DNA of 64,000 nucleotides from Cucumis sativus (Eukaryota; Streptophyta; Magnoliopsida; Cucurbitales; Cucurbitaceae), in contig NC_026661.2 of assembly GCF_000004075.3 (NCBI RefSeq), forward strand, positions 20,302,307-20,366,306, read 5' to 3'. The notes beneath the pieces were generated by a model that was not told the origin of the DNA, searched no databases, and saw only the letters and a list, made by a program, of their open reading frames with translations. A program made the position numbers and the translations under genes. Of the stretch, positions 25,745 to 37,527 are shown in pieces (within the stretch, counting starts at the first letter, position 1; each line of letters begins with the position of its first letter).

Positions 25745-27148
25745 TCAATACATCCATGACAAGTCTTGCCTGAACGATATGGCTCTCGCAGCGCCATGGA
25801 CGCCTCTCTCGGAGATTTGAGGGCAGTCCTCCACAACCAATGATTCGAGTTTGTATGTGTCGACCAGCAGCTTCAGACCGTCATCAGTGATCCCCAAGCA
25901 TTTGCTCAGCCGTAGGTTTTGCAGTTGAGGGAACTGGCTTACTAGCTGTAGGCCATCGTCGCTTATCTCTTGGCATCTTACGAGCTCTAGAGATTCGAGA
26001 TAGGAGGCCGAGCAGAGAGCTTCCAACCCCATGTCGTTGAAGGAGTAGACATGATCAAGGGCGAGCTCTCGAACGGGGCACATGCGAACTAAAACAAGGA
26101 TCCCATTGAGGGAAAATGAAGATAGCGAGGGGAATTCACCATCTGCAAATGAGATTCTGACTGACTCGAGATGGGAGCAGTTTTCAGCTAAGGCTTTTAA
26201 GCTCTCATCTGTTAATCTCAGCGTGTTGTTGGCTAACAATGGGAGCGAAAAATCTGATGGAACTCGGAGGGAAATGGAACGGAGATTTCGTGATTCTCGA
26301 GCCAAGCTTATTATGTCACAATCTCTAACTCCAACACACATATCTAAGTGAACTTTTTGCAAGTTTTTGCATTTTCCCAACACACACGCAAGTCCTCTCC
26401 CTGGACTGATTATGCAGTTCACCAAGCTAAGTTCCAACATGTCATCACAAGAGATCCATTGCTTTTGCCATCGATCAACAGCTAAACGATCATAAACTTT
26501 CATGTATCGGTAGTTAGCATCTACTTCGAATTGCAGCCGCTTCAACTTTCGCCAGCTATGGCCTAGCTTTATCAGATCACCTTCACCAATTGCTCTACAG
26601 TTCCTGATTGAGAGATCTTCAAGTGTTTCAAGCTTGCCAAGGTATTCAAGCCACTCGACACTGCTGACATTCAAACATCGAATAAGATGGAGAACTGTGA
26701 GGTTTTTGCATCCAACAGCGATTGAAAATATCCCACAGCCAGTGATCCTAGGGGTGAAATTCAGCTTCAGAGCTGAAAGCTTGTAGCAGGAAATCAAATT
26801 CCGAAGTCCAACATCAGTGATGAATGTGCAATAGCTTAAGGTGAGATCGGTTAGAGATGGACAATGGTTGGAGAGAATGAAAAGTCCACGATCATCCAAT
26901 TGCTTCCCTAGTTTTGACATCCAACCTGAATACGTGATCTCAATTCGTACTAAATTGGGAAACCTAAGACACAGAGATGTCAAAGCTTCATCTGCAGGGT
27001 CTAATCCACAACCAACTCGAAGGAACTGTCTGTTTTCTTTATCTAAACGATGAAGGCGCTTACATGACAATGCCAAAGAATTTCTGTCAACTGTTTTCTT
27101 AACTCTGTTCAATATTTCCCAAATCAATACTTCTGGTAAACTATCCAT
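25745..27148 (-). CDS. F-box/LRR protein
   Basis: 467 residues in one coding exon. The frame is open 56 codons further upstream. I place the start at 27148 because a strong acceptor (TTATGATGCAG after a pyrimidine-rich stretch) lies at 27164 and pairs with a donor at 28066, forming a 5' UTR intron. This start places the F-box (MDSLPEVLIWEIL ... ALSCKRLHRLD) at the N-terminus, as usual. LRRs of the RNI-like, cysteine-containing type fill about 60-455. Expected role: substrate receptor of an SCF E3 ligase. It resembles Arabidopsis At1g80570 from memory. If the upstream ATG at 27316 is used instead, the protein gains a hydrophobic, Cys-rich extension that I consider intronic. Confidence 0.88.
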   Translation of the reverse strand: MDSLPEVLIWEILNRVKKTVDRNSLALSCKRLHRLDKENRQFLRVGCGLDPADEALTSLCLRFPNLVRIEITYSGWMSKLGKQLDDRGLFILSNHCPSLTDLTLSYCTFITDVGLRNLISCYKLSALKLNFTPRITGCGIFSIAVGCKNLTVLHLIRCLNVSSVEWLEYLGKLETLEDLSIRNCRAIGEGDLIKLGHSWRKLKRLQFEVDANYRYMKVYDRLAVDRWQKQWISCDDMLELSLVNCIISPGRGLACVLGKCKNLQKVHLDMCVGVRDCDIISLARESRNLRSISLRVPSDFSLPLLANNTLRLTDESLKALAENCSHLESVRISFADGEFPSLSSFSLNGILVLVRMCPVRELALDHVYSFNDMGLEALCSASYLESLELVRCQEISDDGLQLVSQFPQLQNLRLSKCLGITDDGLKLLVDTYKLESLVVEDCPQISERGVHGAARAISFRQDLSWMY

Positions 27149-28330
27149 CGTAACAAGAAACTTCTGCATCATAAGATAATTATCCATTAGCAAAGATTCG
27201 AAAGGAGTTGAGCAGAAACTACAAAAACAGTATAATAACTCGTAATTGAATAAGTATCGCCATGGATCCTGGACAAGATCATACCGACATAGAATGAACT
27301 CCGTTTCTACTTTCATTAATGTCCAACAATGTGTGCTTCACATAATCAAAATCTAGCCACTATTAGACATAACATCAAAGAAACCAACCTCAAGTAAAAG
27401 GAAACTTTTCCACATCGGTTGCCAAAGAACTTGAAGAAATTGAATAAATAGTTAAACGATGTCACCAAATGTAAAGTGGAAAAACACAGAATTTTGAAGC
27501 CAACACATTGATTTTAGAGACCAGAAAAGCTATAAATAGTTTGAGATTAGAGTTTTTTTTCCAGAATCCGACAACATTGGATGGAAAATTCGAACCTGCT
27601 ATTTGAAAGTTCTAGTTTAAATCAACCAGAAATGGTACAGCCCCAAATTTAAAGTCATGGAAGGAATCAACTATAAAGAGAAAATTGAAAGATTCATAAT
27701 AAACGAAACAACAAGGAAGACAAGGCAACAACAAAAAAATACACACATTCAGAGGAATGCCCAACAAAAATAAGATAAGAACAAAACAAAAAATGGCACC
27801 ATTCAGAGAGAGAGGCCATCAAAAGAAAAAGAAAACACAAACCGCAATAGAAGCAGAACAGGGAGATCATCAAGAGTTGTCAATAAACAAAGAACAAATA
27901 AAAGGACTAGTAGCAATTGTGTAAAGAGGAAAATAAGCAAAAAGGAATACATTTAAAACCCATCAACAGAGACGATTCAAACCCAATTCAATAACTTCTT
28001 TCAAAATACAGAAACAAAAAACAAAATATAAAATAGAGATCTACAAGAAGAATACAGAAATTTCACCTGAAAAAACGAAGAACCCACAAACGAAGAAGAG
28101 ATAACGAACAGAAGTCAGATGGGTAAAATCAGTTTCCTTTGGATTACAAATTAGAGTGGAAGGGAAATTCAAATTGGGTTGTGGGTAAAAGTGAATAGAT
28201 ATTTATGGAGAAAAAGACATTGATAACGATTCAAATTCGCCACCAAAATATCTCGACGTCTACAAAATTTGTGCCTGTATATAAATATCAAAGAACAAAT
28301 ACAGAGAAAGGGTAGCAAAAGCGAAGAAAC
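27149..28330 (-). other. 5' UTR, leader intron and core promoter of the F-box/LRR gene
   Basis: Leader exon about 28067-28330 (end uncertain), donor CAG|GTGAAA at 28067/28066, intron 27164-28066, then a 15-base leader remnant before the ATG. Leader introns are common in plant genes and often raise expression. This is inferred from splice-site quality only. Confidence 0.55.
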
Positions 28331-30100
28331 CGGAGACAGACTCAAGCGTTTGTATAGGATTTTGTAGAGAAGAAATTTGAGCGTTGATTATTGTTCTGCG
28401 TATTTCGATCGGTGATTCCGTTCAACAACTGCCAAGTTATCGGTGGATATGTTTACACTTTTTTTTTCTTTTGGACAAATATTGCTTACATTTTAGGAGT
28501 GGTACAAATAGATTAATTTTTTTTTGTCACGTCATTTTAATCTAATAGTCCATTTTGTAAAACCAATCTTTAACTAAGTATACACAATAATCAATATATA
28601 GGATGTCTAAATTAATTTGATTGTGAGAGAGTCTAGGATTAGGTGACTTAAACCCTAAGTTTAGCATGATATTCACTTAATGAAAGGTAGAAGAATGTGT
28701 ACATCCATATAAATTTTGTGATTTAAATTGGTAAGATCATTAAATTTTAATTTAATATAAAGTCCATGTATAACTTACTATTTGCATTTTATCTTTATGC
28801 AATATCAATATTATCAAAATTATCGAAACTTAATTTTACAAAAAGTTTAATGAAAATATCGATAATTGTGGATGTGAAGAGGTTTTTATTATTTATATTA
28901 CATTAACATTTGCTACATTGTGCTTCTTATTTGTTATGTTTTTTGAAATTTTCTATTGTATAATGAAAATGTCGACTAACTTTTAATGTCTCTCAAACTC
29001 TTATAAATGTGGAATATTGATGAAAATAAGACATGTCGACAAAAAAAATTAATATTATACATGACCTAATTTCAAATTTTTATTTCATCCATTGAATGAA
29101 AGAAGATTGAGCAGTTAACTTTTGAAGTGGTAATAATATTTTTGCTAATTTTGAGAATAATGATATAAACTTTACATCATTTAAGTTAAACATAGACTCA
29201 TGTTTGCATATTTTTACTCTTCAATTGTTTTAAAAGCAATTCATCATGTCTATTTTTACTCTTCCATTGTTTTAAAAAAATATATCGTGTCACACTTCCT
29301 ATAAGACAAAAGCACGAGCTAAACAATGTTAGAGTTTGAATTAGAATAAAAAGTAGTAAACAATCTTTTCCCTCCTCAAGTTGAACAAACATAGGCGTAC
29401 ATGGTCGAACACACAACATCAATAAATAAACTAAAGAATCTTATCCAATCGGGCGAAGTTTATTTGTTATGTTATTGCTCATTGAAGGTGTTCATCCAAA
29501 TAATATGAATACTTTTTTCTTAGTATAACAAATATATATATATAGTTGAAAGATTTTAACTCACCTATTTTTGTTAGGTAAAACTTGCTTGCCACTTACC
29601 TATCCTTGTACAATTGCACTACTATATAACTTTTTTACATATATATAAGTATCCAAACCTACTCATGTGTATATTGACTAATCTCGCGAGATACCTTTCT
29701 GATTTTACAGTATTTGGTTGTCAAAAATATTGATAAGATATTAAATCATAAGTAAATGATCACCCTAGATTAAACTCATTTCCTCTTAGCCCGGGCTAAT
29801 TAGATGTATGCCTTTTATTTACTACTAGGATAACCTATAATTCACTTGTGTACTCAAACTCAAAAGAAAGGAAGATTTGCTAGCTAAGAGCTTGAGAGAT
29901 TCAATAGCTATCTACAGAATTCTGCACGTACAATTAACTAGGCCCTTCATCGGTGCAGAAGTATTTCTAACTTCATTGGCTTCATTTACCATGAATGTCT
30001 AAATTGCCAACACTGAATACTGTCCTGTTCATCTTCATCTGTGTGTACAGCGAAAAGTAGAGTTGGAATAGACAAACCGTAGCGACGTCAGTGATCAAAC
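28331..30100. other. Intergenic AT-rich DNA
   Basis: No recognisable gene. Contains short TA runs near 29530-29545 and 29639-29647. The last 150 bases are probably the 3' UTR of the RING/UBP gene. Confidence 0.5.
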
Positions 30101-33100
30101 TTAGCTTTTTTTCTTGTTGTTGGATTTGGAGCTTCCTTTCCCATTGTTCTTAGAAGATGGCTCTGGTGATATTGGCAGAATACTGGCTTCTCTTGCTTCA
30201 CCTGTTACTGATAGCTGCTCCATCTGCTGGCCAGTTTCTAAGAGGGCCATAAGTTCTCCAAGCTGAAAGTAACATAAGAACAACTATTAATTCGATATGA
30301 TTTACAGTACCATACCAAATTAAGCCGTTGAGGCCAGATTTCATGAGCTTTATGTCTAGAGAGAGGTTAAAAGAAAGGGGAGAGGAATTGAGAGGTAGAA
30401 AACATGCATCACCTGTGCTTCTAAATCCTGTATTTTGTAGTCCTTTGCTTCTACGCTTTTCTTTTCCCTGAGTGCAAATAAGATGCCTCAAATACTTGAA
30501 AAGAAAATGAAAAGGACCTTCATACAGAAATATCTGCTGCTCTGTTTGTGTTCAATAATTAATTTTTGAGATATAAATTATGTTTATTTCCTGAAACAGC
30601 TCAAGTTGATGGGTAACAACAAACACATATATGCTTAATTGGGAATTAATCATCTTTAAGGCAATAGGATAGACATTTACCTTTCTTCCATTTCTCGAAT
30701 CTTTGTTTTCCATATCTCCTGGTTTTTCAAGAGATTCTCATTCAGCTGCAGGCAAAGAAACGATAAATCACCGTCAAAGCTAACAGGATTATCATAGCAT
30801 TTTAGTAGATAACGTGTCTCAATTATCGCATCATCCAATACAAGGAAAGTAAACTTAAACTACATTCTAGCAGAAGAGGTCACTAACATCATCTAGAAAT
30901 TTTTTTTCCTTGATGCACTTATCCAGCTTAGCTTGCATCTTCTGCAGTTTTTGATTGATGGTCTTCTCAGTAGCTCTAGATATTTCTCTTTCAGTTTCTT
31001 CTTTGACTTCTAGTAGCAGCGACTCAAAATACTACAATTGTGACAAATGAACTGGTGAAAAATCTAAAAGTGTAGCAAAAGCTTAGAATTTAAGTATCAA
31101 CGATCCCCCAGACTACTCACATTCCATTGAGGACTTTAATCTTAAGCTTGTGATCTTAATAGAAATGAGTAAAATCATTGGTGGTAAGAAGTTAATAAGG
31201 AATAGAAAACATACTAGTTTTTGGTTCTCGAGTTGACCAGTAAGCAGTTCATTGTATTCGTTGACAATCTATCAGTATTTTCACAATTAGTTAGCACATA
31301 TTTTTCGAGAAGATAACCAAGGGCAGTAACGTGTACAAGGGGAAAGAGATATTACAAGTTCAACTCTACTGTTCAAAAGAGCCTCACTAGTTGCAGCATC
31401 TAGACCACCACAACTCATGCACCCATCATTAGCATGAGCACAATATGAATTCAACTCAACTAATTTTCCATCCGTTTTGGATTGGATCAAACGATGGACG
31501 TAGTTATCTCCTGCATAATCCCATACACGTTGAGTTTCTAACTCAAGTGAATAACAGTGCTGCGTATCTTTCCAATGTACAATAGCATGCCCTTCTTTAT
31601 ATCTGAACCAGAATAATCAATATTTTAGGAGTCCAACCAATATAAAACTTAAAAGAGGTATGAAAAAAAGGCAATAATATTCCTGTGACAAAAAAGGATA
31701 AGAAAAAAAAAAAAAAAAAAGCAGAAAACATTACCTGCCACAGCCAACAAAGCCGCAGATAACACAAATCCACAGGTTTTCGGAAGTCTGACAAATAAAG
31801 CATACTGATTTCTCAGGCTGCTGCTGACAATATCGACACACCTAGAAATTGTCAAACAAACTTCATTAGTGACTAAATATCTTAGCTGTCAGCTGATGAG
31901 CTTTCGAGTTAAACTAACCAAAACTAGAGGAAAAGTGTTTGAATAAAAACATCAGTTAAAAGCTGAGAGAATCACCCACCGGACAAGAGGAATCACTCCA
32001 TTTTGATATACACGAACAATGGAAGGAATGATTGCAGATAGTAGTAAGAATTCCACTCGTCTCTTGGTCTAATCTATCTGTGGCATTGGGAGTAAAAAGG
32101 TGAAACCAAATATAAAGAAGCAAATTAACAAGGGAACAATACCAAACATGCTTAAGCGAATGCTGTTAGTTAATGAAATAGAGCCTGTGTGGGTCATCTG
32201 CATGATCTAAAAGGTTTATATTGGAATGAAAGAATGTAGACACTGCATAGAAAAGTTTCAACAGACAACACGCTTAAAATTTGTTTTAAGAAACACAAAA
32301 TTTAAAGCATTTCCATTACACTTACCCAAACAAACTGGACATGTTGGCTGCTCGGTTGAACTGGCAGGGGATGCTTGTGCATGCTCGATTGAGGCTGTGT
32401 ACTGAACATCAACCATGAAAAGCAGGTGACAAACTTCTGCCTGTATTAAATTGCAATAAATGAAAACAGAAAGTTCTATCAACAAGGCTGTAGTCCCTAA
32501 ATAAGCCTGTCAAAGTGAATAAACGTGTCAGAGCCAACCTCCAGAGATGAGTAACGCTTCTCATTCAAATGCTTGTAGAAGTTATCGGCTGAATCCTGAC
32601 TTCGAAATCTGATTAATATGCTGTACCTGTCCTCCATCCCATCGCCTCTATCCACACAGGTGCAACAACAATAAGGAATAAATTAAAACCAATATAAAAC
32701 CCACAATATCTAGAGAAATACCTAATGACTAAAACTTTGAGTAATAGTTGAGCAATTAAACCTGACAACTCGCATCTCCAAAATTTCATGAATGAAAGAA
32801 CCACAAAACTGGCAAAAGTCTGCATAAGTCATATGGTTTGGCACTCCAAGTACGCAAACAAGAGGCTTCCTCTCAACCTAAGCAACACAAACTATTCGTT
32901 CAGAACAAAAAATCCAATCTGTAGGATCGTTATTGTTTATCGAGTGTGTTATAAAATCGATAATCAAAAGAAAGCAAGAAAACAACAACCAATAATGATG
33001 GTGAATACTTCAGAAATTTGATTCGTTTAAATTTCATTTCATTCAATCCCTTTGAACCAATCACGATAAAGGAAAGCGATTAAAAGAAAATTCAATTTCA

Positions 33101-33718
33101 AAGGTCCCATTTGATAAACATGTTGTTCTTTATTTTTAGTTTTTGAAAATTAACCCTGTAAACACCCCTCCCACCTCTAAATTTGTTGCTATTAGAAATC
33201 TTGTTTTCGTTTTTGGAATTTAGTTATTAATAATTCAATTTTCACACTCAAAGGAAAATGCAAACCAATGAAATGACATAAGAGCATTGTAGAATTTGAA
33301 AGCTAGGCTAACTTGTTGCCAAGGAAACCCTAAATTCTGCCCTAGAAAACACCAACAATAAGCCACAGTAATTATCCCAAACAACAGAAATCACTTTGAA
33401 GACTGACAAATTGAAATTCTTCTGCAACGAAACGCAAGAAATGAAGATCAAAGAAGCGCAGCTCACAGGGAGAGCAGAAGATGATGTGGAGGATGAGGAG
33501 GAAGAGTCATCTCGGAAAAGATGTACGACACCTCTGATTTCTTCGATTCTGGGGTTTCCAGAGGAGAAATGAAAGGCCTGTGTCGAACCAGAAATGGAGG
33601 ATGATGATGTGGAAAAAGAAACGCTGGGATCGCTTGAAACCAGTGACGATTTTGGAGCCCGGAACCCTTCATCGGAGGTTGCCGGTACGTCGAGTGCGGT
33701 GGTAGAGGTAGTTAGCAT
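30101..33718 (-). CDS. BRIZ1: BRAP2-type RING and UBP zinc-finger protein (BRIZ1/2-like E3 ligase)
   Basis: Twelve exons join in frame (33467-33718, 32762-32877, 32539-32647, 32326-32440, 31980-32077, 31735-31841, 31356-31602, 31215-31268, 30888-31031, 30681-30745, 30413-30467, 30101-30262), giving 507 residues. The start is the ATG at 33718; codons before it begin with a non-ATG. The order is: Ser-rich N-terminus; BRAP2 RRM-like domain (about 87-175); RING finger (about 193-236, CPVC ... CNHSFHCSC ... CPVC); UBP-type zinc finger (about 243-330, with [14 protein letters not shown] and C ligands); then a long coiled coil (about 335-475) and a Lys/Ser-rich tail. This is the full architecture of plant BRIZ proteins, which act as a heteromeric ubiquitin ligase needed for seed germination in Arabidopsis. 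Whether this is the BRIZ1 or BRIZ2 orthologue is less certain. Confidence 0.92.
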
Positions 33719-34292
33719 TCCGGCGGCAGAATTGAGTTCTCGCGGGTAAACGATTTTACGCTCCTCGTGTATCAACTTTTAATTATATACGTATATATAG
33801 CTAATCTAAACAATACTAAAGTTTAGCTTTGGTATTGATTTTTAAAAAATAGGGGTTTTCTAATAAATATAACAAACAAACTATTTAGTATATATTAATA
33901 TAAAATATCAAAATTATTTTGTTAACATGCAAGGTCATAGGCGAGCTCATTATATAGATTTTGATACACGTTTTCAAATATACCATACGTTAAATGAACT
34001 GATTCTTTTAGTTATTAAATCTCGAACATGAAATATTTCATCATGAATAATTATTCATTTAGTTATTGAATCCGGACCTCAATGGCATCTAGAAAAAGAT
34101 AAAACAAGTGTTCTCATTATTAGGTGGGAACAAAAAAACCAAAAATTGGGCACGACTTGAAGCCCTAATCTTTCGTCCTTGGTTGGGCAGCTGATCGGCC
34201 AGCCCAGGCATTAAGAGTCCATTGTTCTAAACTCCCATTGCTTTCTTCTCCTGCTCGCTCAGGACCCAAAACTCTAAATTCTCTTATCGGAA
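33719..34292. promoter_or_regulatory. Shared divergent promoter between BRIZ-like and PPR genes
   Basis: Only 574 bases separate the two start codons, which face away from each other. Near the PPR gene lie TGGGCA at 34147 and 34184, AGCCCA at 34201 (TGGGCT on the other strand) and an AGCCCTAA telo-box-like site at about 34161. Site II plus telo-box combinations are typical of promoters of organelle-biogenesis genes, which fits a PPR protein. Bidirectional activity is inferred from spacing. Confidence 0.55.
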
Positions 34293-35645
34293 ATGCTTTT
34301 TTCCGTCGCTTCCCGCCGTTTCCTTCCGCCGGCAACCATTTTCTTTTCCACCAAAGCAATCAGTCCCATTCCCGAGTTCGATTTCAAGTTTAACACCTCG
34401 GAACGTCGTCCGACACACACTAATTTCGACCCTTTCACTGTTCGTGAAGCGCTTGATTCTTACTGCAATGACTGGAAGCGATCGTACGAGTTTTTCAACT
34501 GGGTTGAATCAGAATGTAAGTTCGATCACACCACCGAGACATACAATCGCATGCTGGACATTCTCGGTAAGTTCTTCGAGTTCGATCTTTCCTGGGTCTT
34601 GATTAACCGTATGCGACAATCCCCGTCTGCGTCACCGGATCACGCCACGTTTCGAATTTTGTTTAAGCGTTATGCGTTGGCTCATTTGGTTAGTGAAGCG
34701 ATTGCTGCTTATGAGAGATTACGGGAGTTTAAATTGAGGGATGAGACTTCGTTTTGTAATCTTATTGATGCACTTTGTGAGTCTAGACATGTCGATGAAG
34801 CGCAAGAACTGTGTTTTGGGAAGAATAGGAAGTTGGATTGTGATTCGAGTACGAAGATTCATAACTTAATTCTTCGTGGTTGGCTTAAGATGGGATGGTG
34901 GAGTAAATGTAGAGACTTTTGGGAAGAAATGGATAAGAAGGGCGTTCGTAAGGATTTACATTCGTATTCGATATATATGGATATACAGTGCAAGAGTGGG
35001 AAACCTTGGAAGGCTGTTAAATTGTACAAGGAGATGAAAAAGAAGGGAATGAAATTGGATGTAGTGGCCTATAATACGGTGATTCATGCTGTTGGGATTT
35101 CGGAAGGTGTCGATTTTGCCAGCCGGGTGTTTCATGAGATGAAGGAAATGGGGTGTAAGCCTAACGTTGTGACTTGCAATACTGTTATTAAGCTGTTTTG
35201 TGAGAATGGAAGATTCAAGGATGCCCACATGATGCTCGACCAAATGCTTAAGAGGGACTGTCAACCTAATGTTATCACCTATCATTGTTTTTTCAGGTCT
35301 CTTGAAAAGCCGAAAGAGATTCTCGTGTTATTTGATAGGATGATTAAATATGGGGTTCATCCAAAAATGGATACCTATGTGATGCTCTTGAGGAAGTTTG
35401 GAAGATGGGGGTTTCTAAGACCAGTGTTTTTAGTGTGGAATAAGATGGAGGAACTTGGGTGTAGCCCGAATGAGTGTGCTTACAATGCTTTAATTGATGC
35501 TCTTGTGGAGAAGGGAATGATAGATATGGCTAGAAAGTATGACGAAGAGATGGTAGCGAAAGGTCTTTCACCTAAGCTGAGAGTGGAATTGGGGACACAG
35601 ATGATGAATGGTGGCTATCATGCCAATGTGAACTGCAACAAGTAG
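34293..35645 (+). CDS. Pentatricopeptide repeat protein, P class, probably mitochondrial
   Basis: Intronless, 450 residues, ATG at 34293. Residues 1 to about 25 (MLFSVASRRFLPP ...) are Arg/Ser-rich without acids, a likely mitochondrial presequence. From about residue 85, 35-residue PPR motifs follow, for example VTCNTVIKLFCENGRFKDA and ECAYNALIDALVEKGMID. No E or DYW extension is present, so this is the P class, which typically binds organellar RNA for processing or stability. It is highly similar in layout to Arabidopsis At1g80550 from memory. A decayed second copy lies at 41150-42240. This copy is intact, so it presumably keeps the ancestral function. Confidence 0.93.
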   Translation: MLFSVASRRFLPPATIFFSTKAISPIPEFDFKFNTSERRPTHTNFDPFTVREALDSYCNDWKRSYEFFNWVESECKFDHTTETYNRMLDILGKFFEFDLSWVLINRMRQSPSASPDHATFRILFKRYALAHLVSEAIAAYERLREFKLRDETSFCNLIDALCESRHVDEAQELCFGKNRKLDCDSSTKIHNLILRGWLKMGWWSKCRDFWEEMDKKGVRKDLHSYSIYMDIQCKSGKPWKAVKLYKEMKKKGMKLDVVAYNTVIHAVGISEGVDFASRVFHEMKEMGCKPNVVTCNTVIKLFCENGRFKDAHMMLDQMLKRDCQPNVITYHCFFRSLEKPKEILVLFDRMIKYGVHPKMDTYVMLLRKFGRWGFLRPVFLVWNKMEELGCSPNECAYNALIDALVEKGMIDMARKYDEEMVAKGLSPKLRVELGTQMMNGGYHANVNCNK

Positions 35646-37527
35646 ATAGTAATGGCACTTCTCGTTACTTGTAGACGCATATGATCTTGCAGTATATTAT
35701 TACCCAGATTAAGACGTTGCAAAAAAGGTGGAGTCTAACTGGTTGAGCTTTTATCTGGGTTCTGTTATACAGAAATTTGAGGAGAGACAAACAGAGCATA
35801 TGGGAATACGTTGTTAAACATCTGCCAAACATGATTTACACAATATTACTAGTTAAGCTCTAATCTTGAATGTTGAAGTTTGCCATTTTTTTTCATTCAG
35901 ATTAGATATCAATGGCAGGCTATCATGATGTTTGGATGTGTTTCCAGTTCTTAAGGCACTCAGCTGACGATCTCTCAGATTCTTCGTGAGGGTATCAAAT
36001 TATTGATGATTGATGAGACCATACGTTTGACAAATTAATTGAGAAACCATATTCTTGCTACCTCCGAAAACAAAGAAGAAGTTATTCTATGGATTTTGGT
36101 TTCTACTTTATCCATCCCCTGACAAAGATTTAAATTTCTCCCTAACAAGGAGAACAGCACCAGAACTTCAGAAAGCCTCGAGTTTCCTTTTTTGAATTAA
36201 AAACTTCCAAGGGACTGATGAAATTAAAACTCAGGGGTAGCAAGCTGCAAGCTGCAAGCTTAACGATGTGGATGCCAAGACTCTCCAATACTTTTGACAA
36301 ACATCACTGAGATGAGGGGTAGTAAGTAAATGAATTACTGAGGAAATTATTAATATGTAACTTTTGTTTTTCATTTTCTCCTTAAAGCTCTTTACTTTTG
36401 CTATATCAACAGACTCATGTTTTTTTTTTAAATATAATTAAAATTATAGCAAAAAGGAGCGGGCTAAGGCTTACTTTTAACATTTATTTATGTAGTTGTT
36501 TTAATTTTAGTAAGACAATAGCTACCTTTGGGGTTTCTTATTATCCCTGGTGTGTGAAACAGATTACATGTATGATATGACGGTCTATCTTTTTCTGATG
36601 TTCTAGTGCAAGAAGGAATTGGATTAAAAGAATAAGGACACACTTGATTACCCTTTATGATCTGCTAATTGTTTACAATGGCAAAACTGCTAGTGTTGAA
36701 AATATTTTCAAATATAGCAAAATGTCAATGTCTATCAATGATGGACTTTTAATAGATAATGATAGACATCAATCATTCTCTATCATTTTATAGACAATGA
36801 AATTTTGCTTTGTTTATAAAGTTCATTAGGCTTTATTTGAATATAACCATATATGATATAATAGTGTCACCAAACAATTGCTTAAATAATTTGAAGAATT
36901 CTATCCTTCGTGTGGGACAACAGTTATAAAAAATGTGCGGTTTTGGAATTATGTGGTGGGTAATTTTATTTTTATTGGCATATAAAAGGCAAGTTGGGCC
37001 GTTATATATATATATATATGTACTTATATATTTGTCGAAGTCAAAGAAACAAAAAACAATGTAGCATGCATGATTAATATGCTAAATATACATATTTTTT
37101 TTATTATAACTTTCCTGATTTCGATCTGAAAATTATTGCATTTCCACATCCATGTAGTAGGCAATCAGTCGCTTCTCTTATTTTTCTGGCGTCATTTCTG
37201 TTCTTTTCTGATCTTTAATTTTTGTATGGACTTAAAAAATAACACATCAAACCACGTTCTATATGTTATTTCTCTCCCTTGCCCCAGGACAAGAAAACTT
37301 CGTTGACAAAATTTTATCTAAGATGGTGGGATTGTGTGAACTGTTTGGTAAAAAAATCAGTAGAGGATCATTTCAGAAGACATTAGCCTTGATTAAAGAG
37401 AATTAAATTGGTCGTTGATGAGATTGATGGTTTGCATGCTTATAAGATATAAATCCTCCAACTTCCAAATTGCCAGGTACCGATGTCCAATCCATAGCAG
37501 AGATAATTACCATCCCAGTGCTCAACC
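35646..37527. other. PPR 3' flank and DUF247 promoter (left copy of duplicated block)
   Basis: Large parts are recognisably similar to 42240-44840 downstream of the PPR pseudogene, so this spacer belongs to the duplicated block. It contains a hairpin repeat near 36716-36809 that the other copy lacks, and a TA run near 37001-37018. No further gene seen. Confidence 0.6.
36716..36809. repeat. MITE-like hairpin element present only in the left block
   Basis: Terminal arms of 19 bases (36716-36734 and 36791-36809) are inverted repeats matching at about 17 positions. The centre is rich in GATAGACA/TGTCTATC. The element probably extends to about 36700-36845. The corresponding spacer in the right block (around 44250-44310) lacks it. 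Similar GATAGAC/GTCTATC sequence occurs at 40085-40145. Confidence 0.6.

Noticed and set aside
33719-33775. Longer N-terminus for the BRIZ-like protein
   Set aside because: The extra codons begin with TTG; the first ATG in frame is at 33718.
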